Shown here in pieces: positions 11,509 through 23,960 of a stretch of 62,000 nucleotides of DNA. The notes beneath the pieces are model-generated. The model was not told the origin of the DNA. It worked only from the letters and a program-made list of their open reading frames with translations, and did no database searches. The position numbers and the translations under genes are program-made. Source of the stretch: Apostichopus japonicus (lineage: Eukaryota; Echinodermata; Holothuroidea; Aspidochirotida; Stichopodidae); contig NC_092573.1 of assembly GCF_037975245.1 (NCBI RefSeq), positions 20,553,265-20,615,264 of the forward strand, in the 5' to 3' direction. The stretch's first letter is position 1. The number at the start of each line of letters is the position of its first letter.

Positions 11509-11840
11509 TTCGTTCGTTCGTTCGTTCGTTCGTTCGTTCGTTCGTTCGTTCGTTCGTTCGTTCGTTCGTTCGTTCGTTCGTTCGTTCGTTCGTTCGTTCG
11601 TTCGTTCGTTCGTTCGTTCGTTCGTTCGTTCGTTCGTTCGTTCGTTCGTTCGTTCGTTCGTTCGTTCGTTCGTTCGTTCGTTCGTTCGTTCGTTCGTTCG
11701 TTCGTTCGTTCGTTCGTTCGTTCGTTCGTTCGTTCGTTCGTTCGTTCGTTCGTTCGTTCGTTCGTTCGTTCGTTCGTTCGTTCGTTCGTTCGTTCGTTCG
11801 TTCGTTCGTTCGTTCGTTCGTTCGTTCGTTCGTTCGTTCG
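11509..11840. repeat. (TTCG)n array, 83 perfect copies
   Basis: 332 bp of uninterrupted TTCG, ending in two CTCG variants. Each unit carries a CpG, giving 83 CpGs in a genome segment otherwise poor in them. It translates as FVRS on + and NERT on -, explaining long spurious frames. Confidence 0.97.
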
Positions 11841-12100
11841 CTCGCTCATTTATTGCTTCAATAGATTGAGAGCATGTCGTGCGTTTGTTCAACAAGGATA
11901 TTCCGCCGGTCATTCCTTCTATTTCTACGAATTTTCTCTATTTAAAGATATCTTTTAAATAAATGTCAACAACTTCGACTGTAGGCAGTATACTCAAAGG
12001 AGAACAACTTCCAATAAAATAGTCAGGAAACAAAACAGGTTGTCTCAGTGTATTACGAAATGGTTGAATAACCTCTGAGAGATGCCTGAACTAAGTGGGT

Positions 12101-12380
12101 GTTCAGTTAGAACCAAAACAACTGTTTGTTTATAATTAACAACAAACCAACAAACAATAATAAAAGCAATAACATTTATGATTAGGCATTTCATGTTTCA
12201 GTGATTACAGTATTCATTTATTATCTCATAATCTTGGGTAGTTCAGTTAGAACCAAAACAACTGTTTGTTTATAATTAACAACAAACCAACAAACAATAA
12301 TAAAAGCAATAACATGTATGATTAGGCATTTCATGTTTCAGTGATTACAGTATTAATTTATTATCTCATAATCTTGGGTA
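12101..12380. repeat. Tandem duplication, 2 x 140 bp
   Basis: 12101-12240 is repeated at 12241-12380 with about two substitutions, both units starting GTTCAGTTAGAACC. It contains AACAAACC-type A/C runs. No coding content. Confidence 0.95.
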
Positions 12381-14261
12381 GGTCGTTATGTCAAAGCTAA
12401 TTTGAAAGGCCACGTTGGTAGGAAAAGACTCTGTATACCGAATAATGATCGTTAACTGAAAATATTAGGGGAAAGAGAAGTGAAAAAGGAAATAAAAGGG
12501 ATGAAACGTCCCCCCCCCCTTTTTCTATTCTTTCTTTTTTTCTGCTCTTCTTGAGAAAGGGAGGGGGGAGGTATACTCTTTACATTCTGTCGGGGAAGAA
12601 TAATACCACTCCTCTGGGCCTCTGCAGGACCCCCACACCCGTTTATCTTTCCATTCTCCCAGTCGAGGGGGAAATCCCCCACCCAGCATTGATCTCGCGT
12701 GCACGTCACTGAAGTATATCTACCGATTTATTGAGAGAAAAGTGTATAATTCCTACCCAATTGGGAGTGGAAAGTTTTGGTTTGTTTGGAAATAGTTACA
12801 TGCAGGGCATTACCTAATTTGCACAGGATTTCTAAGGTGTGGGGCAAATTCTTAAATCCCCCCCCCCCCCGGCCATTTTATGACAGGAGCATGACCTTTT
12901 GTGGTCTTTGCCGACTGAATGTAAAGCAAAATTCCCCCCTGAACGTTCCCTTCCCCGATGGATTGCCCCACCCTAAATTTCTCTACTTGCGGCACGTTAC
13001 TAATCTTATGCCTTACCAATAGTAGACGGCAACTGTACATTCGGGACAACACAGAGTCAAAATACTGCCGCGGTTTCTCTCAAATGTATTTCCTAATCGA
13101 AGTAACTTATTCGGGAACTGCAGTTGAGATATATAAAGTTTAAATCCGGCCGAGTCTAAGGCAAGAAATAATCCTCTCTCAGTTTAAGTGTACAGTGACG
13201 TAAATTCGATTCACGAATGAGTGGTACGGGAAGGGCCCGGGGGTCAACGTTCGCTCAACTTGACTGTCTCTTATATCTTACTTCAAGATGCTTTTAATTT
13301 CCAAGGGATTTTTAGTTGAAATGTTTTAAAGGCCCCTTTTCATGACTTGCCTACAGCTAATATACACAGTAGCCTTGCATGAGAAAGTAAATTTAACTCA
13401 TTCCTCAGTTGTTCTTTTCATCTTGAATTTTCCTGAAAGAAAAACGTCGCAACTGTTCTCCAATTGTCGCTGAAATTTTAAATTTCTGAATTACAACTGA
13501 TAGCTTCTTTCTGAGTTGGGTATAGTAGCCTTGTACGGTCCTCCCATCCAGGGGCGTGCATACAATATTTTTCGGCGGGTGGGCGAGGGAGAGGGCGTGA
13601 GAGTTGGGAGGTTGATTACGAGACCAACATGTGTTGTTGATACTTCTGTTGACTGGCCAACCAATGTCTCAAAAAGGAACGGGGAAGCAGAAAGTTTGCA
13701 AAATGGACGATGCATAGTTGCATTGAATTTGTCCGTGTATATTGATAGATTAATAACTTATGGTTATTAGCTAATTGCCATTTCGTTTTAATAACAAACA
13801 CCACTTAGTATAAAAAATTAGGGCTTTCCAATTATGTGCAAATGGTTCATGATTAGTTTAAAAAAAGGGGACTTGACAATCAGATAAGACGCAAAGCTAC
13901 TTTTTCAACCAATGAAAGCTACCAGAGAACAATCAATTTACAGAACAGTATTAAAGTATGTAAGGTGTAGGCGGGGGGTGGGAGAGGGCGGGAAAGGACC
14001 TGTCAGTTAGAGCTATACAGTGCATGAATCAGTTTCTTCGCGGAGAAGAAACTTAGGGAAAAACTCTGAGGGGAAGAGATTGCAGAGCAAGCAAGATATA
14101 AATAGGCCAAACAAACAAAAACAGGTATCGCATTTACCTGATTGGCAAAATATAAGAAACTCAAAACCGTATATAAAAACACCCGAAGGAAAACACTGTA
14201 TCACACTCAGTCATTGGGTTTTAATATAGAAACCCGTCCCCACTAGAAGTCAGAGTCGAGG
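12381..14261. other. Non-coding, no gene seen
   Basis: Contains C tracts near 12510 and 12860 and a purine-rich G/A segment near 13570. No exon or RNA gene recognised. Confidence 0.55.

Positions 14262-14324
<63 letters not shown>
14262..14324. repeat. (TA)n tail microsatellite
   Basis: TA array directly at the 3' end of the - strand SINE at 14325-14455. A second short TA array lies at 14684-14713. Confidence 0.9.
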
Positions 14325-14327
<3 letters not shown>

Positions 14328-14455
14328 GAAAATCGTAATGAGTTGGAAAATCAAGAACAGTGGAAAAACTTTCAGCCTCCACCGGGATTCGAACCACGGG
14401 CCTTCCGCTCTGTACGCGGACACCCTAACCACTAGGCTATGGACGCTGATTGTAT
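14325..14455 (-). mobile_element. tRNA-derived SINE
   Basis: On the - strand the head reads like a tRNA gene: A box TAGCCTAGTGGTTAGGGTG, an anticodon-arm-like GCGTACAGAGCGG, and B box GGTTCGAATCC. An unrelated body (AGTTTTTCCACTG...) and a TA-repeat tail follow. The missing acceptor-stem pairing and the body argue for a SINE, not a tRNA gene. Pol III transcription from the A and B boxes would be expected of an active copy. Confidence 0.8.
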
Positions 14456-14681
14456 GTCCAGAGGTTCGAAACCGGTAAGGAAGGTCGTAATTCCGCTGTA
14501 GGCGTTTGTCACCTGTATCGAACAATACTAGTTCTGTTTTTGGTGACGTATTTTGCCTTACTCTAGAGATCAAACATGATGCTAACCAACTCGAAATCAT
14601 TTGTGATTCCTAAAGCCGGATCTCGAAATAGATACTTTGAACAGACTTTATGTTAATGCCTTTGTCGTTTACCTCCATTGC

Positions 14682-14716
<35 letters not shown>

Positions 14717-16481
14717 TATTGCCATAAGTAATACTTTGACCAAACTTTAATAAGGCGTATTAATTAATCTTTAGCTTTATCGCTTGGATATACTGTAATT
14801 TGTGTATATAGGCCATTGTTCGACATCGGGTGATATGTTCTACTTATAACACGTTCTCAGTGTTATTACCATTTCCTTTATTCCAAAGCGAAAGAGCAAC
14901 ATCGTGTAAGTCCGTATTCTGGACTATATTAATCTTTCATAATTCTGTTTTATCCTTTCTATCTCTCTCTCATTAACTCTCTTTTATTTCACATGTTTTA
15001 TAAATGTATCGTTTATACCCTGCAGCGAATTCGGCTGGATATAACCCTCGTGGTAAGATGTTATCAGGGCTGATCATCTTCTAATATCTTCATTTCCATT
15101 TGCTAAAAGCATCAAATGGCTCAATTCCTACTTTTAATCAAATTTCACATAAAGACAGCATGCACTGTAAAAAGTACAGCCGGTAAGGTCAGCAAAATTA
15201 TGAAACCATATTCAGGCAAAAGAATGCCATAAAACGAGAAATATACCCATAAATGTAACTACTGCAAAAATGTGACTCTCTTAAACACCATGGTCATGGT
15301 ATATCCGATCTAAAACATATTCGTTATATGTTACTATACGGCTTGAAAAAAAACATGCATAGCACAAGCCTTGTCGAAATATTGTTTTTAACTGTTACCT
15401 TTTTGCCTATAAAACTTCAAAGTAACATATGTATATCTCGAATACGGCATGTGTAGCAATTAAGATGAAAATTTCACTAGAATGCTTCCACAAAGTTAAT
15501 CAATTACAACTCAAAACTAAATTAACCCATGAGCTATTCTTCTGAAAGGGTTTTTTTTTTCTTTCTTTTTCGTCTCGTCATGTAACTGAACGGGAAATAA
15601 AAATAAAATTGCAAGAACGATGACCTATAACGTTCACAAACCATCATTAAGTATCTTGAATCTAAAGCTTAGACTGTACAGAAAAAAACTCACAACTCTT
15701 TTAAATTCACAAGCCACTTTAATGCTTCAATCTAAATATAGCATCAATTATGCATAAGCTGGAAGGCAGTCATTAAGCCTTTGTTAATGCGTGAATTCGA
15801 GCATTATATAACCGACAACCGGCACATGTAAACAAAGTCAGCTTAGAATCCCCAAGCGACGGAATTGAAAACGTCCGCTTTGTCCATTAGTTTTAGACCG
15901 AGGAGAGAGTTTTTATCGTCCATAAAGTTTTCCGATCAAGGTTTATTTCTTACTCACGAGTGGCAGCTATCGCGGAATCGATAAAAGTCCGCACATGTTG
16001 ATGCATAGCCTATATATCTATTATCTTATAGTACTTACACAGGAAATATTATGCTGTCAAACTAAGCAGACTACACATTCAACGCCGAAATGTACACAAG
16101 CGTGGATTAAGCGAAGGGGGAGGGGTGGAGGCGAGCGGGGGGGGGGGGTGGGTGGGGGAGAGTGGGATTTTTAATTCCACACAAAATAAAATGATACGAA
16201 TTACTATCATAACCTTATAAGCTGTCTAAACCTAATTATAGACGTTATGTTATATAGCCTAAATGTGCCTCTGAATGCAGCATTTCAGGCCTAGGCTTTC
16301 CTTGTTTATATGCGGCAGGGGGTGGACCACCAGACCACTTACACATTGTGGTCGGCATCAACGACCCAGGACCACACCCACTCCAGTTTATTTCGTTGAA
16401 ATCCTGTGTATCTTCTCCTGGTGTACATACTTGATTGTGATGAATAGAAGATTGAGCTATATACTGAGCTATAGATTTGAG
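14456..16481. other. Non-coding, no gene seen
   Basis: A/T-rich, with a G-rich tract at 16115-16160. No recognisable exon or element. Confidence 0.55.
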
Positions 16482-16712
16482 CTAGGAGTGTTAGCTCAGT
16501 GGTTAACGCCGGTGCCTTTCAATCATAAGGTCCCGAGTACGAGTCACTCCAAGATTAATGTATGTCGTCCAGTTACAGAGTTGTTGACAATTGACAATTC
16601 ATAATCATGGACGTTAAATATGAATCTAAGAGACTGACTTCGGTCAGCTTGTGGCTTTGATAAGTCAATGAGGCTTCTTCGCGACTTCCTGCTTGCAGGA
16701 GGATCTAATATA
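16482..16712 (+). mobile_element. tRNA-derived SINE, fuller copy
   Basis: The tRNA-like head has A box TTAGCTCAGTGGTTAACGC and a B-box-like GAGTACGAGTCACTCC. It is followed by a body shared with 10905-11105 and a short TACA tail. It contains a 19-nt segment (GTCGTCCAGTTACAGAGTT) missing from the other copy. The two copies lie 5.5 kb apart, so this is a dispersed family. Confidence 0.85.
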
Positions 16713-16961
16713 CATACATATGGTATCTACCCTTTAACTTGATTTACATGATGAAAGATATCTAAACGAAGATATCTAACAAGATACGAAGGACATGAAT
16801 GCCTCGTTAAATCATACAAACATCCGACGCCGGAGACGACATGTTCACTAATCAACTAATTGCAACAAGTGTATTAACTTAGTACATACTTTTCATGTTT
16901 CCTATTGTAGGCCTACGTTGTAAGTGATGCTGAACACAATCAATGGAAATGACATGAATAA

Positions 16962-17127
16962 GGGGTTAATCAACGGTCTAGCGTGCGTTACTCACAGGAT
17001 TAATGCACGATCGGGGGATAATGCAAGCGATGCACGAGGGCGGAGCCCGAGTGCATCCAGCGATAGCATTAACACCCGGAGTGCATTAATCATGTGAGTA
17101 ACGCACGCTAGACCGTTGATTAACCCC
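16962..17127. repeat. 166-bp near-perfect palindrome
   Basis: The arms start GGGGTTAATCAACGGTCTAG and end with its complement. They meet at GGGCGGAGCCC near 17044, with only scattered mismatches. The right arm contains the left terminal repeat of the element at 17086-18182. The palindrome may therefore be two element ends fused head to head. Confidence 0.9.
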
Positions 17128-18182
17128 GTTCATTCATACACTACCATTTGTGTGGGGGAAAAATCATAAAACAAAACATTTTTGGTTACATATAACCGAA
17201 GATTTATTAAAGTGATGCCCCGTAAGTCGAATTAACGATTAACAACCAGCATAACAATAATGTACATGTGCAATTATAAAGTAATACTGAACGATAGTGA
17301 ATAATTATAAAGGAAACGTCTTTGAAAGGCTGTCATTCATAAAAGATGAACCATAATAACATTTTAACTAATGTTTGGCAATATTGCGGCCATAAAACTA
17401 TTTTTGAAAGGTCTCAATAACAAGGAACTACAAACAATTACTAGTTGGCTTCATCATATCAATACCCTACAGCTTCTGGTTCCCATAGCAACCATTCTAG
17501 GGACAAACATGTACGTATGGTATACAGTCATACGATAACATAGAAGGCCTTGTATTGAACACGTACACTCACTTGAACGTACACACTACACAGTGCTTGG
17601 CACTGCGGTCGTTTAACTTTAAATTTATAACACTATGAGCAACATAACGGCCTTGCGAACATTTAATTACGGACAGATACTGGATATATTTAAAGTCAAA
17701 GCATCCACAACTGTTTGGTGTTTTAATACGGATATAACTATGAATTTTGGAAGTAAACATTCACAGGACTTTGGAAAGAACATTTGGAAAACAGTTTGGA
17801 CATGTTAGACGTTTCAGCCCTAACAGCAGCAGTAACGTTAATGTCATTGTTGGAGGCAACAGCTGTGCAGCCTACACTATGGCCTAGACTCGAGTGCGGA
17901 TCCATGTTTTCGCGTCCTTTACCATTGATGGCATCTTGCAAGACTTTTGAACAAGATCGTTTCTGTGAATTAAGTCTTTCTCAACCAGGTTTGCAAATCT
18001 TCCATTGTTTTCCTGAGTGTCTACCTCGTCTAAAGTGCGCAAATCGAAGTTCAAATCAAACGTTATATTAGCCATTTTGTGTTTTTGATGTATTTCGATA
18101 GCTCATCAAAGCAGACGACAAAACATGGTAACAATTGTATTCATCCGCCGGTAATTTTACCGTGCGTTACTCACAGGATTAA
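17086..18182. mobile_element. TTAA-flanked DNA transposon remnant, 1.1 kb
   Basis: 22-bp inverted ends match at all but one position: TTAATCATGTGAGTAACGC at the left, and GCGTTACTCACAGGATTAA as its mirror at the right. If the outer TTAA is the target site, the ends start TC(A/C)TGTGAG. TTAA targets are used by piggyBac and Kolobok; neither family is proven. Internal frames on the - strand (17569-18075) are broken. Confidence 0.65.
17884..18075 (-). pseudogene. Element-internal ORF fragment, unrecognised
   Basis: A 63-residue frame inside the TTAA-flanked element, starting MANITFDLNFDL with a central NGRFANLVEKDL. This resembles the N-terminal region of tyrosine-recombinase-like domains found in many invertebrate transposon-derived proteins, but the match is weak and from memory. 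It is followed on the same strand by frames in other phases (17738-17941, 17569-17760), consistent with a decayed longer ORF. Confidence 0.3.
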
Positions 18183-18189
18183 CCACGGT

Positions 18190-21100
18190 CAGCTGACCTG
18201 AATGGACCAATAGGATTTAGGAATCTTTACTAAGTATGAATGAACACATAATTAACAATCCTTATTATACTGTGTATCACGTATACGTTCGGTTAACCTT
18301 CGCTGTTGAAAGAAGCTGTCGATAGCGTGTCGATACGAAAATTACACATTGTGTAGCCGCCACATTCCATTACTTCGCTGATAAGTAACTAAGGCAACGT
18401 TTACGTTTTAAAAAAAACGCACTTTGTAAAGAATATTTTTTGTTCTTTCAAGAAGGTGAAATACGTCTTACCAACTAAACTCTTCAAATAATAAAATGAC
18501 GACTCGTGTCCCGTTCTTAAATACAAAGTAGGCAGGTGTCACGAGAGGGGTAGGGGTGCATGGGTAGTTCAGGAGGCCTACCGCTCCGGGTCAATTTAGG
18601 GGAGCGTGAAAATATGAGATAAAGAATACTGTATTTTCATTTCGTGACATGTAGACTTAAAGGAAACGTGAAGACTTCAGGAAGAGGGTCGGGTGATTTA
18701 TATATATTATATTTGTTTTCAAATCCAAATTTGTTCTCAAAAGTAACATATTTTTCGAAAGATGAGACATCTGTTGAAACATTTATTAAGTTCAAAATGT
18801 TGATCGTGTTAAATGTGTTTGCATTTTGTCACTATATAAATCAGTTTTAACAGTTTAAAACTGAGCACCTCTTCTTGCGTGAGTTTGGTGACCCTTCAAC
18901 ACTATTTGAGACAAAAGTTCTTTCAAATTTGAGTTAATTAGTACGGACTATCAAGTGTCACTTGAAATTACCCCCTACCCAGCCCGATGTTTTAATTGCT
19001 TTTCGTAATCTGGTTATCACTGGGATGAAAAAACTGGTTCTCGGGGACTAATGCACTAATGAAGACATTAATCGTTTCATAACTAACGTTGATTTTTTGA
19101 AGAAAAAAAAAAACATAAACATTCCGAAGATGTTTAATTTTATTCAATTGCCATAATTTGTTTTAATTACGATGTTATTATTTCCGGTAACTTACAAAAA
19201 AAATTGTTACCAAATGATTTCAAATTCTTGTCCAAAAGGTCGAAATTTTTCGAATTATGCAGACACATTGAACAAGTACTACAGTGTTAGAAAGCATCAC
19301 AGTTACGAGATTCTATCGGAATTTGATTTGTTACATTTTCTTAAATTGCGTGATTTTCGTAAGCCCCCCCCCCCCCTCTCGCGCACCCCACCTGGCAGTC
19401 GTTCTATATTACTCACACAAAAACAGAATGCTCGCACTTTTTTAATGTTATGCTGAATTAGTATTAACAACTACGTGACATCCTGGCGTTTTAACAACGT
19501 TAAAATGATGTTTGTATACTAAAGGGGCGAAATTTGTTTTCTAGCGCAAATATCACTACTTTTTTTCTTTATGGTATTTTCTATTCCCGGATACAAGAAG
19601 CTTCTCATTATCTGCCACCAGATAATATTTCTTTAATATAACTAATACAAATGACAAGCATAACTGATTTCTATAAAATCATTTTAAGATGCAAAAACAA
19701 TTTTCTAGCCGTTTGTCAATCTCCCGTTTGCCCAGGGGAGTTTGTATTCACTTCATTATTGTAGATTAAAGGTTGTCTACGTCAGAAGTCAAAGTTTTCC
19801 CCTAAAGCTTGTACTATCTATACAATCTGCCATGATGTTATTTATACCAGTTTCCATAGTAACATATTCACATGAGCAGATATCATAATGCTTCTGAGAA
19901 TAAATGATAGCAGATTTCCTCCCTCTCTACAAATACATATTGATACCTCCCCCACCCCCCCCAAAAAAAATAGATATACCCTTAGATATTCTAATGATAA
20001 ATCATTATCATATGTATGAAAGAAAAATAAGTAATACACTGTTTACTTTCACTTTGATAGTAATTTCTACGGGAAATGTAGGTCTGATGTCACAAAGGAA
20101 GTATTATTGTTGGTTGATTACGCGGAGAATTATACCGTAAAGCAAAAACAGTTTTCTTTGAGTTTCAAATGGGGATGGGAAACTTCACTGCGGCAAAAAT
20201 TGTTTTTTTTTTTTCGCTTCAGGGGAGGGTGGGTGGGTGGGAAGCTAGGGAAAGGGGTGTGTTAGGGAGGATGACTTATGCCATTATAAACACCACTGAT
20301 AGACAAAACAAGAAAAGGAAAAATCATGTTTTTGTATAAACTAATTTTAATGACAGTTGTGATAGATAGATAGATACAGAGATACATATGCCGATATGAA
20401 CATATGATATTTAGCAAAAAAACTCAAAATTAACAAAAACCAACACCACAAACCAATAAATCTATTCATAGTTCCCATGCAGTATGGATAGAACCTCACT
20501 CAAACAGACCATGGCATAGGTCAGAAATGAAAAAGAATTCCTAGCTTATAAGAGTCAAATACTGCATGTAGGGGCTAACCCCCAAAAAACAGGACGGTCC
20601 TGTACTGTGACTTTATTATTGAGATGTGTAAACCTTTTTACACCAATCAGTAACAAAATAAAACTCACAAAACTCTGTTCATGTCATTACCAGGGATACC
20701 AAATATTCTTTCAGTTGAGAAAAGCATTTGTACTTAAGAACTCCCTACTTTAAATGAAGAGAAAAAAAAAACACATGGATTTCTTAGTTAAGATTGAGAG
20801 GTATTTCCCATCAGGGCAAATACCTATCTATGGCTTGCATGTCAGGCTTATGCAAACTTCCTGTCCAACATACGAAACATAATTAAAGTGTCCCTACGGT
20901 GTTGTTCTCGAGGGGACTCACACGATGATGATAACAACATATAATACAAAGTCCTTTAATAAACAATACTAGAGAGCAGTATAACTGTGTGCTTGGGGGA
21001 TCATATTAAACCTTCGATGGCTAAACAATTAATTTAGGACATTTAATTTTGAGCCGACAATCTTCAAGGACATTACCCACACGATGGACATGTAACGAGG

Positions 21101-21419
21101 AGTCTTGATCGCAGCATACCTTAATACTTAGTCCTAAAACAAGCTTGATAGTCTCATAGTACATAGTAAACAAAGTGTTTCTTTACATGATGTAAACAAC
21201 TGAGAAGGAAAAACTTGAGACAGGTTTATCGTTATGTAATGATGGAATTCATGGACATCGTTGAGCCATAATGCATTGAAATTTATTGATCAACGGATGA
21301 AATGTGTTACTATGTGCAAGATAGACCACAGACAGAACATTGTGTTCATTTGTAAATGTTAAATGAGTTGTGTTAAGCTCATTTAGCAGGTAACTGTACA
21401 ATGTGTGTACTGTAGATAA
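18190..21419. other. Non-coding, no gene seen
   Basis: C tracts at 19365-19378 and 19950-19960 and a GGGTG run near 20225. No exon, RNA gene or terminal repeat was recognised. Confidence 0.55.
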
Positions 21420-22060
21420 ATGCTAACATACCATAACGTGTTACTACCGAGTCAAGCAAAGTGAAAGAACAACAGTGCATTGAGTGTGTGAGACTGAGTA
21501 CCGAGTCATGCTAGAACAATATGGATAGAATATGTGCTGATAGAACACAGTGTGCTGCTGTTGCTGTTGAGTCGATCAAAATGAGTAACTATGTATTGTA
21601 TATGTGTAGACAGAACACAGAGTGACGCTCTTTAGTCGAGCAAAATTGGATAACTATGCACTGTGAACATAGTGCGATGCTGTTGAGTCCAGAGAGATCG
21701 AAAATAACTATGCCTTCTGTATGTGTACACAGGTGTGCTAGCTACCGTTGAATCGAGCAAGATTGAATTACTATGCATTGTAAATGCGTAGGCTTAACAC
21801 AGTGTGTTTCTGTTCAGTCCTTCAAGATTGAATAACTATGCACTGTGTATGTGTAAGCTTAACACAGTGTTCTTCTGTTCAGTCCTTCAAGATTGAATAA
21901 CTATGCACTATGTATGTGTAGACTGAACACAGTGTGTTTCTGTTCAGTCCTTCAAGATTGAATAACTATGCACTGAGTATGTGTTGAATGAACACAGTGG
22001 GTTTCTGTTCAGTCAAGCAAGATTGAAACACTATGTGCTGTATGCGTTCACAGAACATAG
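21420..22060. repeat. 65-bp minisatellite, roughly ten diverged units
   Basis: The central copies are exactly 65 bp apart (TTCAAGATTG at 21821, 21886 and 21951). The unit contains ACACAGTGTGTTTCTGTTCAGTC, here split as ACACAGTGTG and TTTCTGTTCAGTC, plus AATAACTATGCACTGTGTATG. Units diverge toward both edges. An AATAAA follows at about 22213, so part of this could be a 3' UTR, but no coding exon is near. Confidence 0.88.
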
Positions 22061-22744
22061 CATGCTACAAGCGAGTCAATTGCTATTGAACTAGTATAAC
22101 ATGTATAAACTAGATATGTATACTTTTATTCATATACAGTTTAATGAACCTACTCTATGTACTGTAATGTTAAGTATGACATTGTACATTGTTGCAACTG
22201 GTAATCCCAGAAATAAAGTTGAATCCTTATAAACATGACCGGCAGGTCAAGAATAACAGGACAACCCTGGGGAAAAGTGTCTGGGTGCCACAAAAGTTAT
22301 GAAATTTAATGTCTTTTAAACAAATTCTCATGGTCTGGTATTCTATGCTGAAGCTGACACATATTGAGTGGCTAGCTTCTGTAGTTCCTTTTCCTGGAAG
22401 AACAATAAGAAAAGGAGAGAAAAAACAGGTTAAATTGGTAAAAACAATCTGCTTCTTTTATTTCTGCTTTCCAATGAGGAGAAAACCTAGGTCTGTTGAT
22501 TTAAAAAAAAATTGTCAGTTGCATATAAAAGCTCCGCCAGGTTTAACTGTTAAGACTGAAGAAAAACTTGAAATGAGTGAGAATTATATATGATGTCGTC
22601 ATGGCAACCATGTTTTTGACCTTTTCAAGCGGTAGTCTGAGTCGGGTTGTAACCTTGCGTCCGACTTTGACCCAAGATCTACGTAATATTTTACAAATAA
22701 TTAGATACTGTACCTTTCAATCTAAATTAAATACATCAGAATTG
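22061..22744. other. Non-coding, no gene seen
   Basis: A/T-rich. The 94-codon frame at 22309-22593 has no family features. Confidence 0.5.
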
Positions 22745-22752
22745 TAGTACAA

Positions 22753-23745
22753 CAGGGTTGTCCAACCTTTTGCAGAGGAGGGCCACATGGAATGATTATG
22801 ATGAAGGAGGGGGCCGCATGAACCCTACGCTCGATTTTTTGCCCGAAGCCCAAGGCAACAAAATGTGAGCACTGCGCGCGGAGCACACTGATTTATTTTC
22901 CTTCCTGATAAAACAGTTTAATAAAGTCCAGCGGCGCCCAAGGGGGACCCCCCTTCCGCTGTGTACCAAACCCCAATGTATCTAGCAGTCTACAAATTGG
23001 GAATAAATGGTTTCATATAAAAATGAACACTTGAAGACTGTTGACCTACGATACTTTATTTCAGTTTATTGACTCAGTCAATCCTTAACTGTCCTTTGAT
23101 ACCATCATACTTGCTGGAATGTTTTGTATTGTAATGCCGTTTGATATTGTATTCCTTGCATACTGCTATCCTCGAATGACAGATGAGGCATGTGATATTC
23201 CCGCTACTTTCCGAGACGAAGTAATCGTATGTCCAGGAATCCTTTAAAACCCGACATTCACGGTCCATTTTCTGTCAGTTTGTGTGCGTTAAAATGTGCT
23301 ATACGTATTTTCGTATGCCCAGATACTGCTGAAAAAGGTGGCATTCTGCACGCATATGACTGCGAAACAAGTGTTTCTACGTATGAAACACACGTTCCGC
23401 GATGGAACACAAAACCGGCAACGCTGAATCCGACAAGTGGAAGTACGGTAGCCAATATACCTCCCGTGTAGCCAGCTGGTTCGACGTCAGAATTAGATAG
23501 CAATCTACGTATACGAATTGTTAATAAGACTAGTGGTTGGTAGCAGACAGAGGGAGTGTCACACAAACTGACCTGTATGCAGTTCTGTGGACACAGAAGG
23601 TTCGAATGATTGATTACATAGCTTCAAATTGTTATCAATAAATCTGCTCACTAAAATTTCGCACCGTAGAGCGTCTCTGGCGGGCAGGACGCAACCCTGC
23701 AGCGGGCCGAACTGTGGCCCGCGGGCCGTAGGTTGGACAACCCTG
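22753..23745 (-). mobile_element. Internally deleted hAT transposon, 993 bp
   Basis: Terminal inverted repeats CAGGGTTGTCCAACCT at both ends, flanked by a perfect 8-bp target duplication TAGTACAA (22745-22752 and 23746-23753). The 8-bp duplication and CAGGG start define the hAT superfamily. The subterminal GGCCCGCGGGCC is typical of a widespread animal hAT group. Only the zinc-finger start of the transposase remains (23074-23268); the catalytic RNase H-like and dimerisation regions are gone, so the copy is non-autonomous. Confidence 0.92.
23074..23268 (-). pseudogene. hAT transposase N-terminal BED-like zinc finger
   Basis: 64 residues. Motifs in order: RECRVLKDSWTYDYF, then CLICHSRIAVCKEYNIKRHY, then NTKHSSKYDGIKGQLR. 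The C-x2-C and H-x4-H pattern is that of the BED-type finger starting hAT transposases related to the GTF2IRD2 and SCAND3 group. The frame ends soon after, where the catalytic part should begin. Confidence 0.85.
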
Positions 23746-23753
23746 TAGTACAA

Positions 23754-23960
23754 GTTCACCAGGATGAGTACCACCAAATAAATTTCTCCTAGTATGAGTA
23801 CTTGTAAGTACAAGTTTAAAGTACAACTATGAGTACTCAATCTGACACTATTATCCATACTGGATATCCAAAATGACCTCAGTAAGAGTACAAATCCACG
23901 AGGGACAGTTTTGAGGACATGTGATTTATACACTAGACTACAAGTACAAGTACATTAATT
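23754..23960. repeat. Dispersed repeat related to 51984-52250
   Basis: Rich in GTACTTG and GAGTAC motifs. In inverse orientation it resembles 52093-52180 (shared CTCTTACT.AG.TCATTTTGGA.ATC). It lies immediately beside the hAT insertion, so the hAT probably landed in this repeat; the target TAGTACAA fits it. Confidence 0.6.

Noticed and set aside
11035-11913. Long frames on both strands over tetranucleotide arrays
   Set aside because: TACA and TTCG repeats lack stops in every frame; no coding evidence.
13540-13620. Transposon terminus at CCAGGGGCGTGCATAC
   Set aside because: Resembles repeat ends, but no partner end or target duplication was found.
14325-14455. Functional tRNA gene
   Set aside because: A and B boxes fit, but acceptor-stem pairing is absent and a SINE body with repeat tail follows.
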